A stretch of DNA of 64,000 nucleotides from Isochrysis galbana (Eukaryota > Haptophyta > Isochrysidales > Isochrysidaceae), in NCBI GenBank assembly GCA_018136815.1, contig CM030933.1:7008676-7072675 (forward strand), in the 5' to 3' direction. A program made the position numbers and the translations under genes. Within the stretch, counting starts at the first letter, position 1; each line of letters starts with the position of its first letter. The notes below the pieces were generated by a model. It had not been told where the DNA came from and did not search any database. It worked only from the letters and a program-made list of their open reading frames with translations. This document shows, piece after piece, positions 52,655-63,105 of this stretch.

Positions 52655-53108
52655 ATGTCCAGCACTAGCGATGTTGACATAAATTACTCAACAGTACTAA
52701 ATCCGAACAATATCAAGAATATCCTTACGAGCACGGCATCCGACAATGGGGCGTGGCGGTACGAAATTGATCGAGCTCTGAATAACAACAAGGAGAAGGA
52801 GCTGTACGAACAATTCGTGAATAAGCTTGATGATGACCAATACATATACATACGGCAAGTTCATAAGGGCATACATATCATTCAGGCGTTTCGATAGAGG
52901 GTATGTTAATTACGATCAGCTCACGCAAATTGCCGAGAAAGAGGGGTTAAAACATCAGATGAAGAACATTCAGAATCCAAATGAACATGATTTGAATACG
53001 ATTATGATAGATAAAAATTTCAAGAACGATGTAACTACATTGGTGCAGAGGGTGTTGTCAGTATCGCGTAAGTTGTATGAAAAAAAGATGCGAAACCCCC
53101 CACGCTAG
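52655..53108 (+). pseudogene. AT-rich coding remnant C, one frameshift
   Basis: The ATG at 52655 opens MSSTSDVDINYSTVLNPNNI, then KNILTSTASDNGAWRYEIDR and KLDDDQYIYIRQ. A one-base frame change near 52885-52895 leads to DRGYVNYDQLTQIAEKEGLK, NEHDLNTIMIDKNFKNDVTT and RKLYEKKMRNPPR. The whole is about 150 residues, rich in Asn, Lys, Ile and Tyr and visibly AT-rich, unlike any host gene here. No family is recognised. It may be a relic of an integrated virus or other foreign DNA. Tandem CGATACTATTATA repeats lie just before the start. Confidence 0.5.
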
Positions 53109-53919
53109 AAGGTCACGTTGACGTTATGTAAGAACACGGACCAAACCCGTTCCATCACCCTATAGACGTGTAACGAAACCTGTATTCTGCATTTACGCGG
53201 TGCGCGCTCTGTGATCGGAGCGGCAGAACTCGAGCATCGATGGGGATGTATGCCGGTTGAATCCCAAGAGTGTGTTCCACAGACGAGGTTTGGGGGTTCT
53301 CCACCCTCGACATCGGCAATGGGTCACACTGATTGGGCGACAAATGCTTGCAATCGACCCATGTGCTCGATGCCATACCTCAGACAGAGGGAGGAGGGTC
53401 GGCAAGGTTTCTTCTGGACCAGGGTGTCTCCGCAGATGCTTGCGCAATTAGACGTGTAGCAGAGACTTGCGCAATTAGACGTGTAGCAGAGGAGCCCCAT
53501 CGTCTCAATCATGTGTGTGTGTAAAAGTGACTTTCACGAGGGGACCTCTTCGGATGGATCAACTCCCCCCAGTATGACTGAAATCTTGTTTGTGGGACGC
53601 CTAGGTGTTTCGTGACGGGTTTTATTCAAAATTCTGAACTAACGACCTGACAGCTGACGGAGTAACATCCGCTCACTATAGTTGTGAGGCATTGGATTGA
53701 CCAACCTCAGTGTGACGTTAGCTAGTGTATTTATGCGGTGTGACAATTGATTTGTCATATGAGTTTGAAGCTTCAAATTCTCTTCGAGAGCCTCTTGCCG
53801 CTTCGCAAGGGCGTCAAGTAACTTTCGCGAAAGTTGGACGTGAGGGGCCGCCCGCATAGCGTTTTGGTACCTTGATTAGGGCCCACCGAGACTCCCCGCC
53901 GTCCTCGGTGCCACAAAGC
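53109..53919. other. intergenic, nothing firm
   Basis: A 26-bp tandem duplication (CTTGCGCAATTAGACGTGTA core) lies at about 53440-53490. A minus-strand helical frame at 53639-53857 (VQLSRKLLDALAKRQEALEE...) has the look of a short coiled coil but no partner exons. Confidence 0.35.
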
Positions 53920-53929
53920 CCCATGGACA

Positions 53930-54010
53930 CCGATCGTGATGAGCTAGCGTGCATGCAAATGCTTCTCGCTGGATTTCAAGGGGATGTGTCATGGCACCAA
54001 GCCCAAGTGG
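53930..54010 (+). repeat. dispersed repeat shared with 23985-24070
   Basis: ACACCGATCGTGATGAGCTA, GCGTGCATGCAAATGCTTCT and GGATTTCAAGGGGATGTGTC match the earlier copy with few differences. The next sequence, with a T run (54055-54062), resembles the decayed RC 3' flank. Confidence 0.7.
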
Positions 54011-54182
54011 TTGTGTGCGGGTGGCTGGAGGAAAGTGCGCTTTTAGAGTGGTTTTGTTTTTTTTGGTGCCCGCACACCGTTTTCGTACATAACGTTAAAA
54101 ATATCCGATTCCCGACGAGTCTCACGAAAAGAAGATTTTCTCCACTCTCGCGACTACACAGCGACAGACAGCACACTTGAAA

Positions 54183-54478
54183 TTGTTGCCTCTCCCTCGC
54201 TCGCCTCGCTGGCCTTGGGTGCCGCCCTGAGGCCCCTGTCTGCCTGGCGACCAGGGATGGGGGGGGGAGTTAGTACGAGAGCAGGCCCATGTGGGCCTGG
54301 GAGTGCGGCTCGCGGCCCGCGCCCACTAGGGGTCTGGGCTGAATTGATGAGTGCCCTGCCCCTGCCAGAGGGAGAGGGCAGGGGCTGGGGTTGAATGTAC
54401 GGGCCCACCCCGGGGGGTGTCCGCGATGGAAAGAGGGGGGCGCGAGGCCCCCATTGTCCCCCACTTATAAAGGTAGGT
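54183..54478 (-). mobile_element. RB element, 5' third only
   Basis: Inverse orientation with the 5' hairpin at the right (CCCACTTATAAAGGTAGGTT, ending 54478) and the CCTCGCGCCCCCCTCTTTCC block. Sequence matches RB for about 290 bp and then stops. A copy with an intact 5' end but no 3' end is unusual for target-primed reverse transcription and suggests later deletion. Confidence 0.75.
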
Positions 54479-54617
54479 TCGTCGGGTACGTATCTCGTTA
54501 GAAAGTAAACTAGCCGAGCCCCTCCTCTCTGGACTCCTCTTCTTATCTCCGGACTCGTGCGCCCCCTCGCTACTCCGTCGCCGTTCACTAGCGCAAACTA
54601 AAGCCCATTGGCCGTTG

Positions 54618-54785
54618 GTCGTTGAACGGCTCCGTCTGCTGCTCGCCGCCCCGCCGCCCCTGCTTCACGTCAAAACGTGTGTGTGCCCTCTTCCTCTTCC
54701 TCTTCTCGGGGTACCTAGAGCCTGAGCCTGAGCCTGAGCGTATCTGAGACCAATTATAGGCTGCTTTGGTGCTAAGATAGTACGC
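54618..54785 (+). repeat. second copy of the 51016-51147 repeat
   Basis: It has the same order of blocks, with small expansions (CCGCCCCGCCGCCCC; CCTGAGCCTGAGCCTGAGCG). It ends at the same AAGATAGTACGCC, where the RB copy at 51164 has its target site. This is therefore close to an empty-site version of that locus. Confidence 0.8.
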
Positions 54786-55014
54786 CAATGCACTGGGCTA
54801 GTATCGCTTGCGTTAGTAGTACTAGACTAAGCCGCTCGGGCTTGGTGTCCCCCTCCCTATGCCTATGGGCACTTGACACGCAATACAGGGTACTTCCATA
54901 GAGGACTTTCCGGTAGTTTCCGTTTCCGGGGCGCGCTTGCTAGAAGTGCGCAGGCTGAACCCACTCGGGGATTGCGCTCTCCGCTCTCCAGGCTGGTGCT
55001 AGCTCCCGCCGCGA

Positions 55015-55280
55015 TGTCGTGATAGTACCGGTACCGGGCTAGTGGCAGTAGGCTGGTACTAACTCTTGCAGATGTTTTATTGTGCTCCACACACATTTAG
55101 ATTTAGGGGTTAGGGGGGCGTAGAACGAACACTTACAAAAAAACTTCTCTTAATATTCTCACCACACGCGCGGCTTTGCGGAACTTGCTCGCAGCCACGC
55201 CCGCGTCCCTTCCCACTCCTTCCACCTGCCTTGCGGCTCCTCCCCTCGTGCACTACGTAAGGGCTCGGTGAACGGGGTTT
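55015..55280. mobile_element. RB 3' tail (plus) and LINE 3' end (inverse)
   Basis: Positions 55015-55080 carry the RB tail (GTGATAGTACC...GGTACTAACTCTTGCAGATGTTTTATTG) in plus orientation. Positions 55137-55280 are an inverse LINE terminus starting AAAAAAACTTCTCTTAATAT and containing AGCCACGCCCGCGTCCC and CACCTGCCTTGCGGCTCCTC. Confidence 0.7.
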
Positions 55281-55704
55281 GTAGGTGGCGGGCGGTGTGT
55301 CCCGGTCCCTAAGTCTCGTTATAATGCATTGAGCACGCCATACGGCTGTGCACCTAAGGGTTCTCCGTCGAGAGCATGGTGGATGTGGCACGCACAGCAG
55401 CGACCAACAACTACCCATTGCAGCCATCCATCACGGTACGCACTGACGTTACAAGAAAGAAAGGCACAAAAGCTTTGAGCTGTGTGAGGGAACAGATCGG
55501 GATGTGAGAGGTCTGGCGCCCGCACATAACAACGAGAGCGAGCAGCTGCGCCGGTGGGCGCGCCTAGCGGCATCTCTACCGATGAACGTACGGCATCGGA
55601 GGTGGTTGCCTAGACTCGTGGCTTCGCACGGCCCAGAGCGCCGAGTAAACGTCGGCGCGCCGTTCGGCGGGTCAGCAATGTTCTAGGGACGCCAACTCTC
55701 TGAA
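55281..55704. other. intergenic, downstream of UBX gene
   Basis: Short frames only, no domain recognised. It probably includes the UBX gene 3' UTR. Confidence 0.4.
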
Positions 55705-57368
55705 TCATTCTTGCTCGGAGAGATTGACCGCCACCCTGCCCGAGAGCCCGAAACTAGCCAGCGTGCCATCCATGTTGGTGAAGGGAGAGGACCCGTGGGA
55801 AGCCAGCTGGTACGACTAAGGAGACAGGGAGAGAGGGCAAATGGCGGTAAAAGACCGGTGGGTGAGGGGATACGACTGCACATGCTCCGCTCCAACCTTA
55901 GAAAGCGCTGAGAAAGTGGTTCGGAAGAGGGGTTACGACTGCGCGCCCTCCGAGTGAAGGTTCGACAGGATCAGGCGTGGCATCGCAGTCGAGGCCACGA
56001 CGGGCCGATAGTCGGTGTGCCACGACTATTCTGACGGCACGGTGGCCCTCTCGATTCACAAGAAACACTACTCACCTTAGTGGTAGACAACGGCACGCCC
56101 GCTTTGTGGTGCACAATGCAGCACACATCCCGCAGTGTGTGCTCAAGCGAGAAAGCCTGCATGAAGTTTTGTCCGTTTGGCAGACGCACACGCAGCACCA
56201 CCGAGCCCGGGGCGCCGCTCTCCGGGCATTCTGGCGCAGATGGCCAAGGCTCTTTCGGCCGATGAACGGATGCGTTTGTCGGTTCGTTGGCCATGGGAGC
56301 TGAGCGGCCCTCTTTGGACATTGCTAGCGCCTGCGCGAGCTGGGCGTCTTCAGACACTGGTTGGCCGCCACCAGCCTCAGTCATGGGTACATCCGAGCTG
56401 AAGACAACGTCTTTCGGGGGCTTATCCGCGAAGTCCATGAGTTTGTCGATGAGGCGCTCCGCAGAAACAAATCCGCTCCAGCACTTCACCAGCTGGCCTG
56501 TAACAGGGTCGATGAGGCCGATATGGGGATAGGTTGGCCACTTGGCCAGATAATGGCGGCAATATTTGGAGCCGTCGTCCGAGTCAAAGTATTGCTGCCA
56601 GAAGAGGAAGCTGCGCGAGGATGGCGACAGGGAGTCAGATTTGCGCGTGCTGGTGGGGAAGGGGCCAGAGGCGCTGGGGCAGCAATATTGAATGCCTGCA
56701 GCAAGGCAACCTTCAAATTTCAGCGCTTGAAGGGGCACCTACCTTGACCCAATTATGACCCTCAAGCCCTCGTCACTCCAAGTGTCAGCATTCAGCTGCT
56801 GCGACGCGAACTCAGTGGGCGACTGGATGTTCACCAGCAGCCAGCGGCTCTGCTGCCGGCCCGTCTGCCTGAGCTCTTCAAATGTACCAGAGAAGCAGAG
56901 TTCAATGGGCGGACGGTAGAGTTCGGAGAGGTTCTTCGGCCGCTTGGGCATGCCAAAGACGTCACCAGGCGAGGCGCCGTCGCCGTCCCCTGATGTCGAG
57001 GCCCCCTCGTTGCGGAAGTCGCGGAAGGCCTCGAGTGGGTGGTCTGCGGCGTTGGTGGGCGGCCGGCGCAGGACTGGTTGCGCCGGGTCTCCGATGAGCG
57101 TGTCGCTGAACTGGGCGATGGGCGCGCGAATGGCAAGGGGGTCCTCGATGCCTGAGGTGATCGAGTCGGCCAGGCCGTCGGCATCGCCCACGGGTCCGCC
57201 TCCGTTGGCTGTAGGAAGCCCCGGGACGCCACCAGCTTCTCCATAGAAGCTTGAGACTGCGAGCTCTAGATTCCACCCGTTTGCTTCGAGGAAGCTGCGT
57301 GCGAAGTCTGCGTCGCAATTGGCGAGGCTCATGAAGCTGGCGATCGTCTCCTGCTGCTGAGCCTCCAT
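55705..57368 (-). CDS. UBA-UAS-UIM-UBX protein (UBXD7-like p97/Cdc48 adaptor)
   Basis: Three exons are inferred: complement(56743..57368), (56076..56610) and (55705..55815), 423 residues. The introns are 132 and 260 bp, GT-AG. The first splice gives VIIGSSFLFWQQYFDSDDGS, the second GVPLSTTKSYQLASHGSSPF. Both restore continuous domains, whereas unspliced reading hits stops. Order: UBA-like N-terminus (1-50, SFMSLANCDADFARSFLEAN...), UAS thioredoxin-like domain (about 140-272), ubiquitin-interacting motif SEDAQLAQALAMSKEG (295-310) and UBX domain (about 343-423). In animals UBXD7 links ubiquitylated clients on cullin ligases to p97/Cdc48 for extraction and degradation. The start ATG 57368 (MEAQQQETIASFM) follows GA/CT low complexity. 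Confidence 0.9.
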
Positions 57369-57795
57369 CGCCGCCCGCTCTCCCTCCCTCTCTCCTTCTC
57401 CCTCCCTCTCTTTCTCCATCTTTTTATCTTTTTCTCCCTTTCTCTTCCTCCCCCCCCCGGCCCCCCCCGCCCGCCCCCGCCCCCAGGCGGCGCGCGCCGC
57501 GCCGCAGCGACTCCCAGTGCTCGTCTTCCTACTCTGATGTACATGGCCCTTTTCTTGAAATTGTGTGGCCGGCCGGCCGCCGCCTCGACGAAGAGAAAAG
57601 CTGTCAACAAGAGGGGGAGGGGGGGGGGGGGGGGGGGGGGGCGCCACCGGTCGTCGTCGACAGCGAATGGGGGGGGGGAGGAGGGGAGATAAAGATAGAG
57701 AGCAAAGCGACCTATTTAAGGAAGCATCTCCCGCCCAAACGCCTTCATGTGTCAGCCCGACACTCAACGGCCCAAAGACCAAAGACAAAGGACAA
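57369..57795. other. UBX gene upstream region, low complexity
   Basis: CT/TTTTT tracts (57380-57445), C-rich (57450-57485) and a G run at about 57620-57641. No coding sequence was found. It is the likely promoter and 5' UTR. Confidence 0.6.
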
Positions 57796-57811
57796 AGGAA
57801 TGAAGGGGGTA

Positions 57812-58564
57812 AAACCTTCTAATATTCTTACCGCACTCGCGGCGAATGGAACCACTACCTACTACACGTAGCACGTAGCATACCTTCTACACCCCCACTC
57901 CCCCGGCCCTTCTCCCCCCGCCATAAGGCGGCTCCCCCCGTGCACTACTAGGGGGATAGGGGTGAAGGGCTTAGATATGGTCCGGTGGCCCGCGCCCCCC
58001 CCGGTGATCTTTCCTCCCCTTCCTCCTGTGTCTCCGAGTGGGCGGCCGACTCTGTCCCGACTTATCCTGTAAACAGGTGCGGGACTTACCAATTTTTCGG
58101 TGAGCGGAGCTCTCGCTCCGCCCACCCCCTTCTCCGCGCTCTCTCTCCCCTCTCCTGCGGCACGCGCGATGGCGCGCCTGCGGCAGGCCTGCAGCTGCCC
58201 TCTGGCGGCCCCTGGAGGCTCCTGGAGGCCAGCTCAGGGGGCAGAGGAGGCTGGGGCTGGGCCCTGGCCTCCCCTGCCTCTCCCTCGCTGGCGCTCCTGG
58301 GCCTCCGGGGCCCCCACTCTGCACCTGTCTGCCTGTCGACCAGGGGGGGAGGAGGGGTTGGAGCGATGGGCTGGCCACGACAAGCCAGGACGCGCGAGGC
58401 AGGCGTGCCTGCCAGGGAGAGAGTGGGTCAGCAGGGCAGTGGCCTCCTGGCAAGCCATCAGGCGTGCCAGGAGGATGAGTGGTTCCTCCCCCATGGCAGG
58501 GGAGGAGTGGAGAGAGGGGGGGGCTCGTGCCCCCCCATGGGGCAACCAAGTATAAACTTAGTTG
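57812..58564 (-). mobile_element. RA element with LINE type-B 3' end, 753 bp, with target-site duplication
   Basis: It is flanked by AGGAATGAAGGGGGTA at 57796-57811 and 58565-58580 (16 bp). In sense (minus) orientation it starts with the RA hairpin (58544-58563) and CCCATGGGGGGGCACGAGC, continues with a GC-rich RA body, and ends with the type-B LINE terminus (GCGGTAAGAATATTAGAAGG and TTTT). One insertion thus carries both the LINE-like 5' hairpin and the LINE-like 3' end, with no coding region. It shows RA is a non-autonomous partner of the LINE family. Confidence 0.88.
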
Positions 58565-58967
58565 AGGAATGAAGGGGGTATGTAGTGTTAACTCCTTACT
58601 GCCGAGGCGCCAAAATTGGAGCTTCCACACTTTCTTTTGTCAACTGCTCACTACCCGCTCATCCGCAGCCCCCAAGCTCTCAGGGGACTCTGAGGGACAT
58701 TGGGACATTCCCCCACGCCCTTGGATGGCCGAACCCTAGATGGGAAATACAGTGGGGGAGAGTGCAAATACAGTAAATACAGTCTGTATTTGGCCTTCGT
58801 ACAAATACATTGAAATACAGTCCCCAAATACAGTAGGTTTTTTTTTCCTTTTCTCTTTTTTTTTTCCTTTTCTCCATATCTCTCTCGCGACTCGCGACTC
58901 GCCCCCGTTGCCACTTGCCAACTACGAGCGCGCGCCGCCGCCCCCCTCCCACCCCTATGCCAGAGCC

Positions 58968-59720
58968 ATGCAGCCCAACCCCAATCCCAACCGAGCCTCT
59001 CGATCCATGGCGCAGCAGGCGGCGCTGGAGATTGTGAGCGCCCGCGGAACGGACGGCGAGGAGGCGGCTGCGGCATGCACAGCGGCGCCGATGCAGTGGG
59101 CGGCGCTTCTCGATGGAGCGCAGCGCGGCCGCCGAGCTGCAGAGGAGGAGGAGGAGGAAGAGGTGGTGGCGCGAGGGAGCGAGCCAAGTGGGGCAGGGAA
59201 CAGCCTCTTTGGCTTCCTCCCCACCCGCCTCACCGGCCTGAGCCAGCCCTTGTTGCAAGGGCGTAAGCGCTCCGCCGCTGCCAAGCGCACACACCCTGCG
59301 TGGGATTGCGTCGTCCTCATTGATGAGGATGACATGAGCAACCCGCAGTGGCAGTGCCTTGGGTGCGGCGTGAGCCGCCGCGGCGGGGCCACGCGTGTTG
59401 TCGACCATGTCTTGGGTCGCAACATGTCAGCCCAGTGCCCTTCCACAGACCCCCCCTTCCTCGCCCTTGTCGACAAGGTGCGCCGAAGCGAGGGGGCGAA
59501 GAACGAGAAGAAGAAGCAGAAGGAGGCAGTGAGGCAGGTGGATGAAGCGGCTGCTGCGCCGCTTGCCGAGAGGCTTGCCGCAACAGTGCACAGTGCGCGG
59601 TGCGCTCCGTTCAAGGGCCCATGGCTAAGGCTAAGGGCGCGTAGGACAGTGCCAAGCAGACTACAATTATTCTTTACACACTACACCCTGTACCCTGTTG
59701 GTGTAGACGTAGACGTGTAG
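58968..59720 (+). CDS. BED-type zinc finger protein or transposase-derived fragment
   Basis: The ATG at 58968 (MQPNPNPNRASRSMAQQAAL) gives 250 residues; ATG 59007 is an alternative. An acidic Glu run (EEEEEEEVV) precedes the zinc-finger region: HPAWDCVVLIDED, WQCLGCGVSRRGGATRVVDH and VLGRNMSAQCP, a C-x2-C...H...C pattern with the leading aromatic residue typical of BED fingers. A basic segment (KNEKKKQKEAVRQ) follows. BED fingers bind DNA in hAT transposases and chromatin-boundary proteins. No transposase domain follows; text after about residue 215 looks like read-through of an intron or intergenic DNA, so the true 3' exons are missing or lost. Confidence 0.55.
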   Translation: MQPNPNPNRASRSMAQQAALEIVSARGTDGEEAAAACTAAPMQWAALLDGAQRGRRAAEEEEEEEVVARGSEPSGAGNSLFGFLPTRLTGLSQPLLQGRKRSAAAKRTHPAWDCVVLIDEDDMSNPQWQCLGCGVSRRGGATRVVDHVLGRNMSAQCPSTDPPFLALVDKVRRSEGAKNEKKKQKEAVRQVDEAAAAPLAERLAATVHSARCAPFKGPWLRLRARRTVPSRLQLFFTHYTLYPVGVDVDV

Positions 59721-60739
59721 ACTATAGACTAGGACTAGGATGTGATGCCCAGATGCCCCGTCAGGTCTCAGGTCATCAGGTCTTGGCGACCTGATACCTG
59801 ATATCAGGTGATATCAAGACCAAGACCTGATATCAGGCTGATATCAGGTGGCCCACTACTACTATTCTTATATCTTATATAATATATTATAATGGTAAAA
59901 AACTTCTTAATAATAATAATCTCGCCGCGCGCGACCTTGCACCCTGCACAGCCTCTATGCGGCGAGCTCGACCAATGTAGTGGCCTCGCACGCGGCCTGT
60001 GGCGGCTCTGGCGAGGGTCTGCGCGGCCAGGAGGCCAGCAGGCACCCCCTCCCACCATACTGAGGCGGTGCCGCGTGTGATGGGCCAGCCCATCATGCGC
60101 AGCACCGTCATTTTGACGGCTCGCGGCCAGCCGCGCACTGTACGCGCGCGAGAGGCTGGCAGCAGATGCCAGCAGGGGCGAGGTGGAGGGCGCAGGCGAC
60201 GCCGTGCGATCGCGCAGGGCTCTGTACTGCCTGTCCGGGGGTAACCGTGCCCGGGGAACGCAGGCGCGCGTCGCACAGCGCGACCTGTGGTGCACTTTTG
60301 TGGTCGACGTCAATTTCGCACGAGCGCGACAACGTTTTTGGGTCTGTGTGTTGGATGGCGTCGAAAATGTGCATATTTCTTATGAGATTCTGCCTAATAT
60401 ACCCATTTCCAGGGTAATTCCCTAAAAATCGCGTGATAAAACCTCAATCTTGACTTGGTGAATTTTCACCCTTAGAAGTTAAAAGGCGTGTTTGACCGCC
60501 CTAAGAGAGAGTTTGTGTGTGGATGGAGTGTGGAGTGTGGAGAGCGAAAGTCAAGACACGCGCACGCGCGCCGCGCACGGGGGAGTTTTGTTGTTGGTCG
60601 GGACAACTCTCATGAGAGCTGATATTGATATTAGTACTGATATTGATATTAGTGATAGCTCGATAGCTCCATAACCATAACCTATAACCTTGAGCCTTGA
60701 GCCTTGAGCCTTGAGAGCTGATAAGCTGTTACCCCATCT
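59721..60739. other. intergenic with palindromes and a reversed LINE 3' end
   Basis: Positions 59770-59850 hold a cluster of ACCTGATATCAGG-type palindromes. A reversed LINE terminus starts at about 59896 (AAAAAACTTCTTAATAATAA, then CTCGCCGCGCGC). Positions 60425-60487 are an inverted, diverged copy of 42090-42160. Dinucleotide-like GATATT repeats lie at 60620-60655 and GCCTTGA repeats at 60688-60715. No gene was recognised. Confidence 0.55.
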
Positions 60740-60885
60740 ATGATCTATGAATCCCCCTAGTAGTGAGTGCACGGGGGGGAGCCGCCTGATGGCGGGGGGG
60801 AACGGCCGGGGGAGTGGGGATGTAGAAAGTATGCTACCTGTAAGTAGTGGTTCCATGCGCCGCGCGTGCGGTAAGAATATTTCAT
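60740..60885 (+). mobile_element. type-B LINE 3' end, plus orientation
   Basis: It reads CCCCCTAGTAGTGAGTGCACGG, GGGAGCCGCCTGATGGCGGG, GGATGTAGAAAGTATGCTAC, and CGTGCGGTAAGAATATTTCA near the end. This is the direct-orientation counterpart of the segments at 23385-23885. Confidence 0.7.
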
Positions 60886-61111
60886 GTGAGGTTTCACAGT
60901 AATCCCCGTTCACATCGTACGGATCTGGTGATCTGGACCCCTCTTTTTGGAAGAGGTGTGAAGCGTGGTGTGGCCCTCGTTCAGCGCGCCCGGCGACGCG
61001 CGCTACGCCCTCACAGAGGAGAGGAAAAGGGAAGGGAGAAAGTGAGGTGGAGGGAAGAGAGAGGAGCGAGAGAGAAGGAAAGAAAGCAATCGTAACAGGG
61101 AGAAGGCAACG

Positions 61112-62383
61112 ATGGGCATGCGTCACGCGCTGCTCGCCTCGTCCGTCGCCGTGGGGCTGGCGCTGGGCAGCGGGATGATAGGGCTGCACGCTGGCGTGGC
61201 ACGTTGCTACGTGGCCGCCTGTGCCAGCCTCGCCGACGAGCACGCTCGGCGACACGATATTTCTTCGACACCCAGGCATATTGCAGGTGAGGAGTGGGAG
61301 GCGGAAGGAGGGAGGCGGACAGCGGCCAGGAAGGAGGCAGGGGGCGCAGGTGGGGAGAAAAGGGGGAGCCAATGAGGGAAGGGAGGAGAGTGGTGGGCTA
61401 GGCAGATGAGAGGAAATCCACGTCTCACGCTCTTGCCCCCCCCCACGAAACTTGTAGTGATTATGGACGGCAACGGTCGATGGGCGTGCTCACGTGGCCT
61501 GCCACGCGTCGAGGGGCACCGAGCGGGGGTCCAAGCTCTGCGACGGCTAGTGAGAGGCTGCCTCGAGCTTGATGGGGTCGACACACTCACAGTCTTCGCC
61601 TTCTCTTCGGAGAATTGGGACCGCCCTCGAGCTGAGGTTAGGGCACTGTTGGTGCTGATCGAGTCGACGTTGCTGAGTGAGATGGATTCTCTTATTGCGA
61701 GCGGCGTACAGCTTCGTTTCGTCGGTGCGGCTTCTCTCAACTCTCAGATGACTCTGATTTCATCCTGACCACAGCATCCCCAAACTGCGTGCCTGTGCCC
61801 GAACCTCTTCCCATGACACACCAGTGATTTATGCTCTACCGTAGGAGACTTGAATCGGCTGCCCCCAAAGTTGATTGGTTGTCTGGAGGCAGCTGCCAAT
61901 CGCCGCCCGGAGCACAAGCGCTTGCTACTTTGCGTTGCCTTGAGCTACGGCGCTCGCCAAGAGATTGCTCATGCGGCCCGCGAGCTAGCCTCTAGCGTTG
62001 CCGCCGGAGAGCTCGCCCCCGAGGATATTGATGACGGCTTATTCGCAACGCATTTGCATCGCGCAAGCTATTCTGTCCCAACGGATCCAGACCTTGTCAT
62101 ACGTACCGGAGGTCATCAGCGCCTCAGCAATTTTCTCCTCTATCAATCTGCATATGCAGAGCTAGTCTACCTTGCTACCTTTTGGCCCGATTTCGATGCC
62201 ACCCATCTCGACTGGGCAGTCAGTGAATATGGGCGGCGCCAGAGGACTTTCGGGTCGTTACTTCATGACGAAACAATGATTGAAAGAGGGGATGAGGATC
62301 TGGCACTCCATGATGAAGCGACCTTCGAATGTGGCGACAAGGATCGGGCGATGGGCATCAAGCTGGGGGGACTCGAGCGATAG
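61112..62383 (+). CDS. cis-prenyltransferase (undecaprenyl/dehydrodolichyl diphosphate synthase family)
   Basis: Exons 61112-61286, 61458-61724 and 61845-62383 give 326 residues. The introns (171 and 120 bp) are GT-AG. The splices restore RHIAVIMDGNGRWA and LRFVGDLNRLPPKL. Family landmarks: catalytic Asp in the MDGNGRWA loop (Asp62), GHRAGVQALRRLVRGC, TVFAFSSENWDRP, and the C-terminal TGGHQRLSNFLLYQSAYAE block from residue 235. A membrane-like N-terminal segment (about 6-40) may anchor it or direct it to an organelle. The enzyme adds isopentenyl units in cis to farnesyl or longer diphosphates, giving the lipid carrier for protein glycosylation (dolichol) or plastid polyprenols. The usual RTSGE box reads RTGGH here, which could alter activity. 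A charged extension of about 35 residues follows the RRQRTFG motif. Confidence 0.92.
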
Positions 62384-62554
62384 AGGAGGCAATTAAGCTA
62401 TCCTCTGGGGGTATGCTATCGATAGGGGGCATCGACCAGATGTAGCACTAATTTCGTCCGATTTTATTCTCGCCAGCCCATGTACATGTGCGGAGTATTA
62501 ATGCGTACTAGTACTAGTATTACTACGAGTAGCGCGTTGGGTAATGTCCCATTT

Positions 62555-63105
62555 CAACTAAGTTTATACTTGGTTCACGCATGGCGGGGCACGAGCCCCC
62601 CCCCCCCCCTCTCCACGCCTCCCCCGCCGTGGGGGAGGAACCACCCACGCTCCTGGCATGCTTGATGACTTGCCAGGAGCACATGCTGCCCTGCTGACCC
62701 ACGCTCTCCTCCCCACAGGCCACAGGCTCGCCTGGATCGTGCATCCTGGCCCGGCGTGGCCAGCCCATCGCTCCAACCCCCCCTCCCCCCCTGGTCGACA
62801 GGCAGACAAGTGCAGCGTGGGGGCCCTTGGGGCTCAGGAGCGCCAGCGCGTGGAGAGGCAGGGGAAGCCAGGGCCCAATCTCCCGCCTCCTCTGCCCCCT
62901 GAGCTGGCCTCCAAGCCTCCAGGAGCCTCCTGGAGCCTCCAGGGGTCGCCAGAGGGCAGCTGGAGGCCTGCCGCAGGCGCGCCATCGCGCGTGCCGCAGG
63001 AGAGGGGAGAGAGAGTGCGCGGAGAAGGGGGTGGGCGGAGCTCGAGCTCACCGAAGAATTGCTAAGTCTCGCGCCTGTTTACAGGAGAAGTCGGGGCTAA
63101 GGACG
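62555..63105 (+). mobile_element. RA element, 5' end intact, 3' end lost
   Basis: The hairpin CAACTAAGTTTATACTTGGT starts at 62555, then CATGGCGGGGCACGAGC and the GC-rich body. It parallels the 58060-58564 copy in reverse, including CGGAGCTCGAGCTCACCGAA and CCTGTTTACAGGAGAAGTCGG. It stops matching near 63105. No target-site duplication was found. Confidence 0.75.

Noticed and set aside
55971..56075. C-terminal end of the UBX protein by direct read-through after STTK
   Set aside because: Read-through gives text unlike a UBX domain; splicing from 56076 to 55815 restores a typical UBX end (SYQLASHG ... TLASFGL).
59770..59850. Cluster of ACCTGATATCAGG palindromes as a protein-binding array
   Set aside because: It looks like a short local tandem/palindromic expansion with irregular spacing; no neighbouring gene start makes a regulatory role likely.
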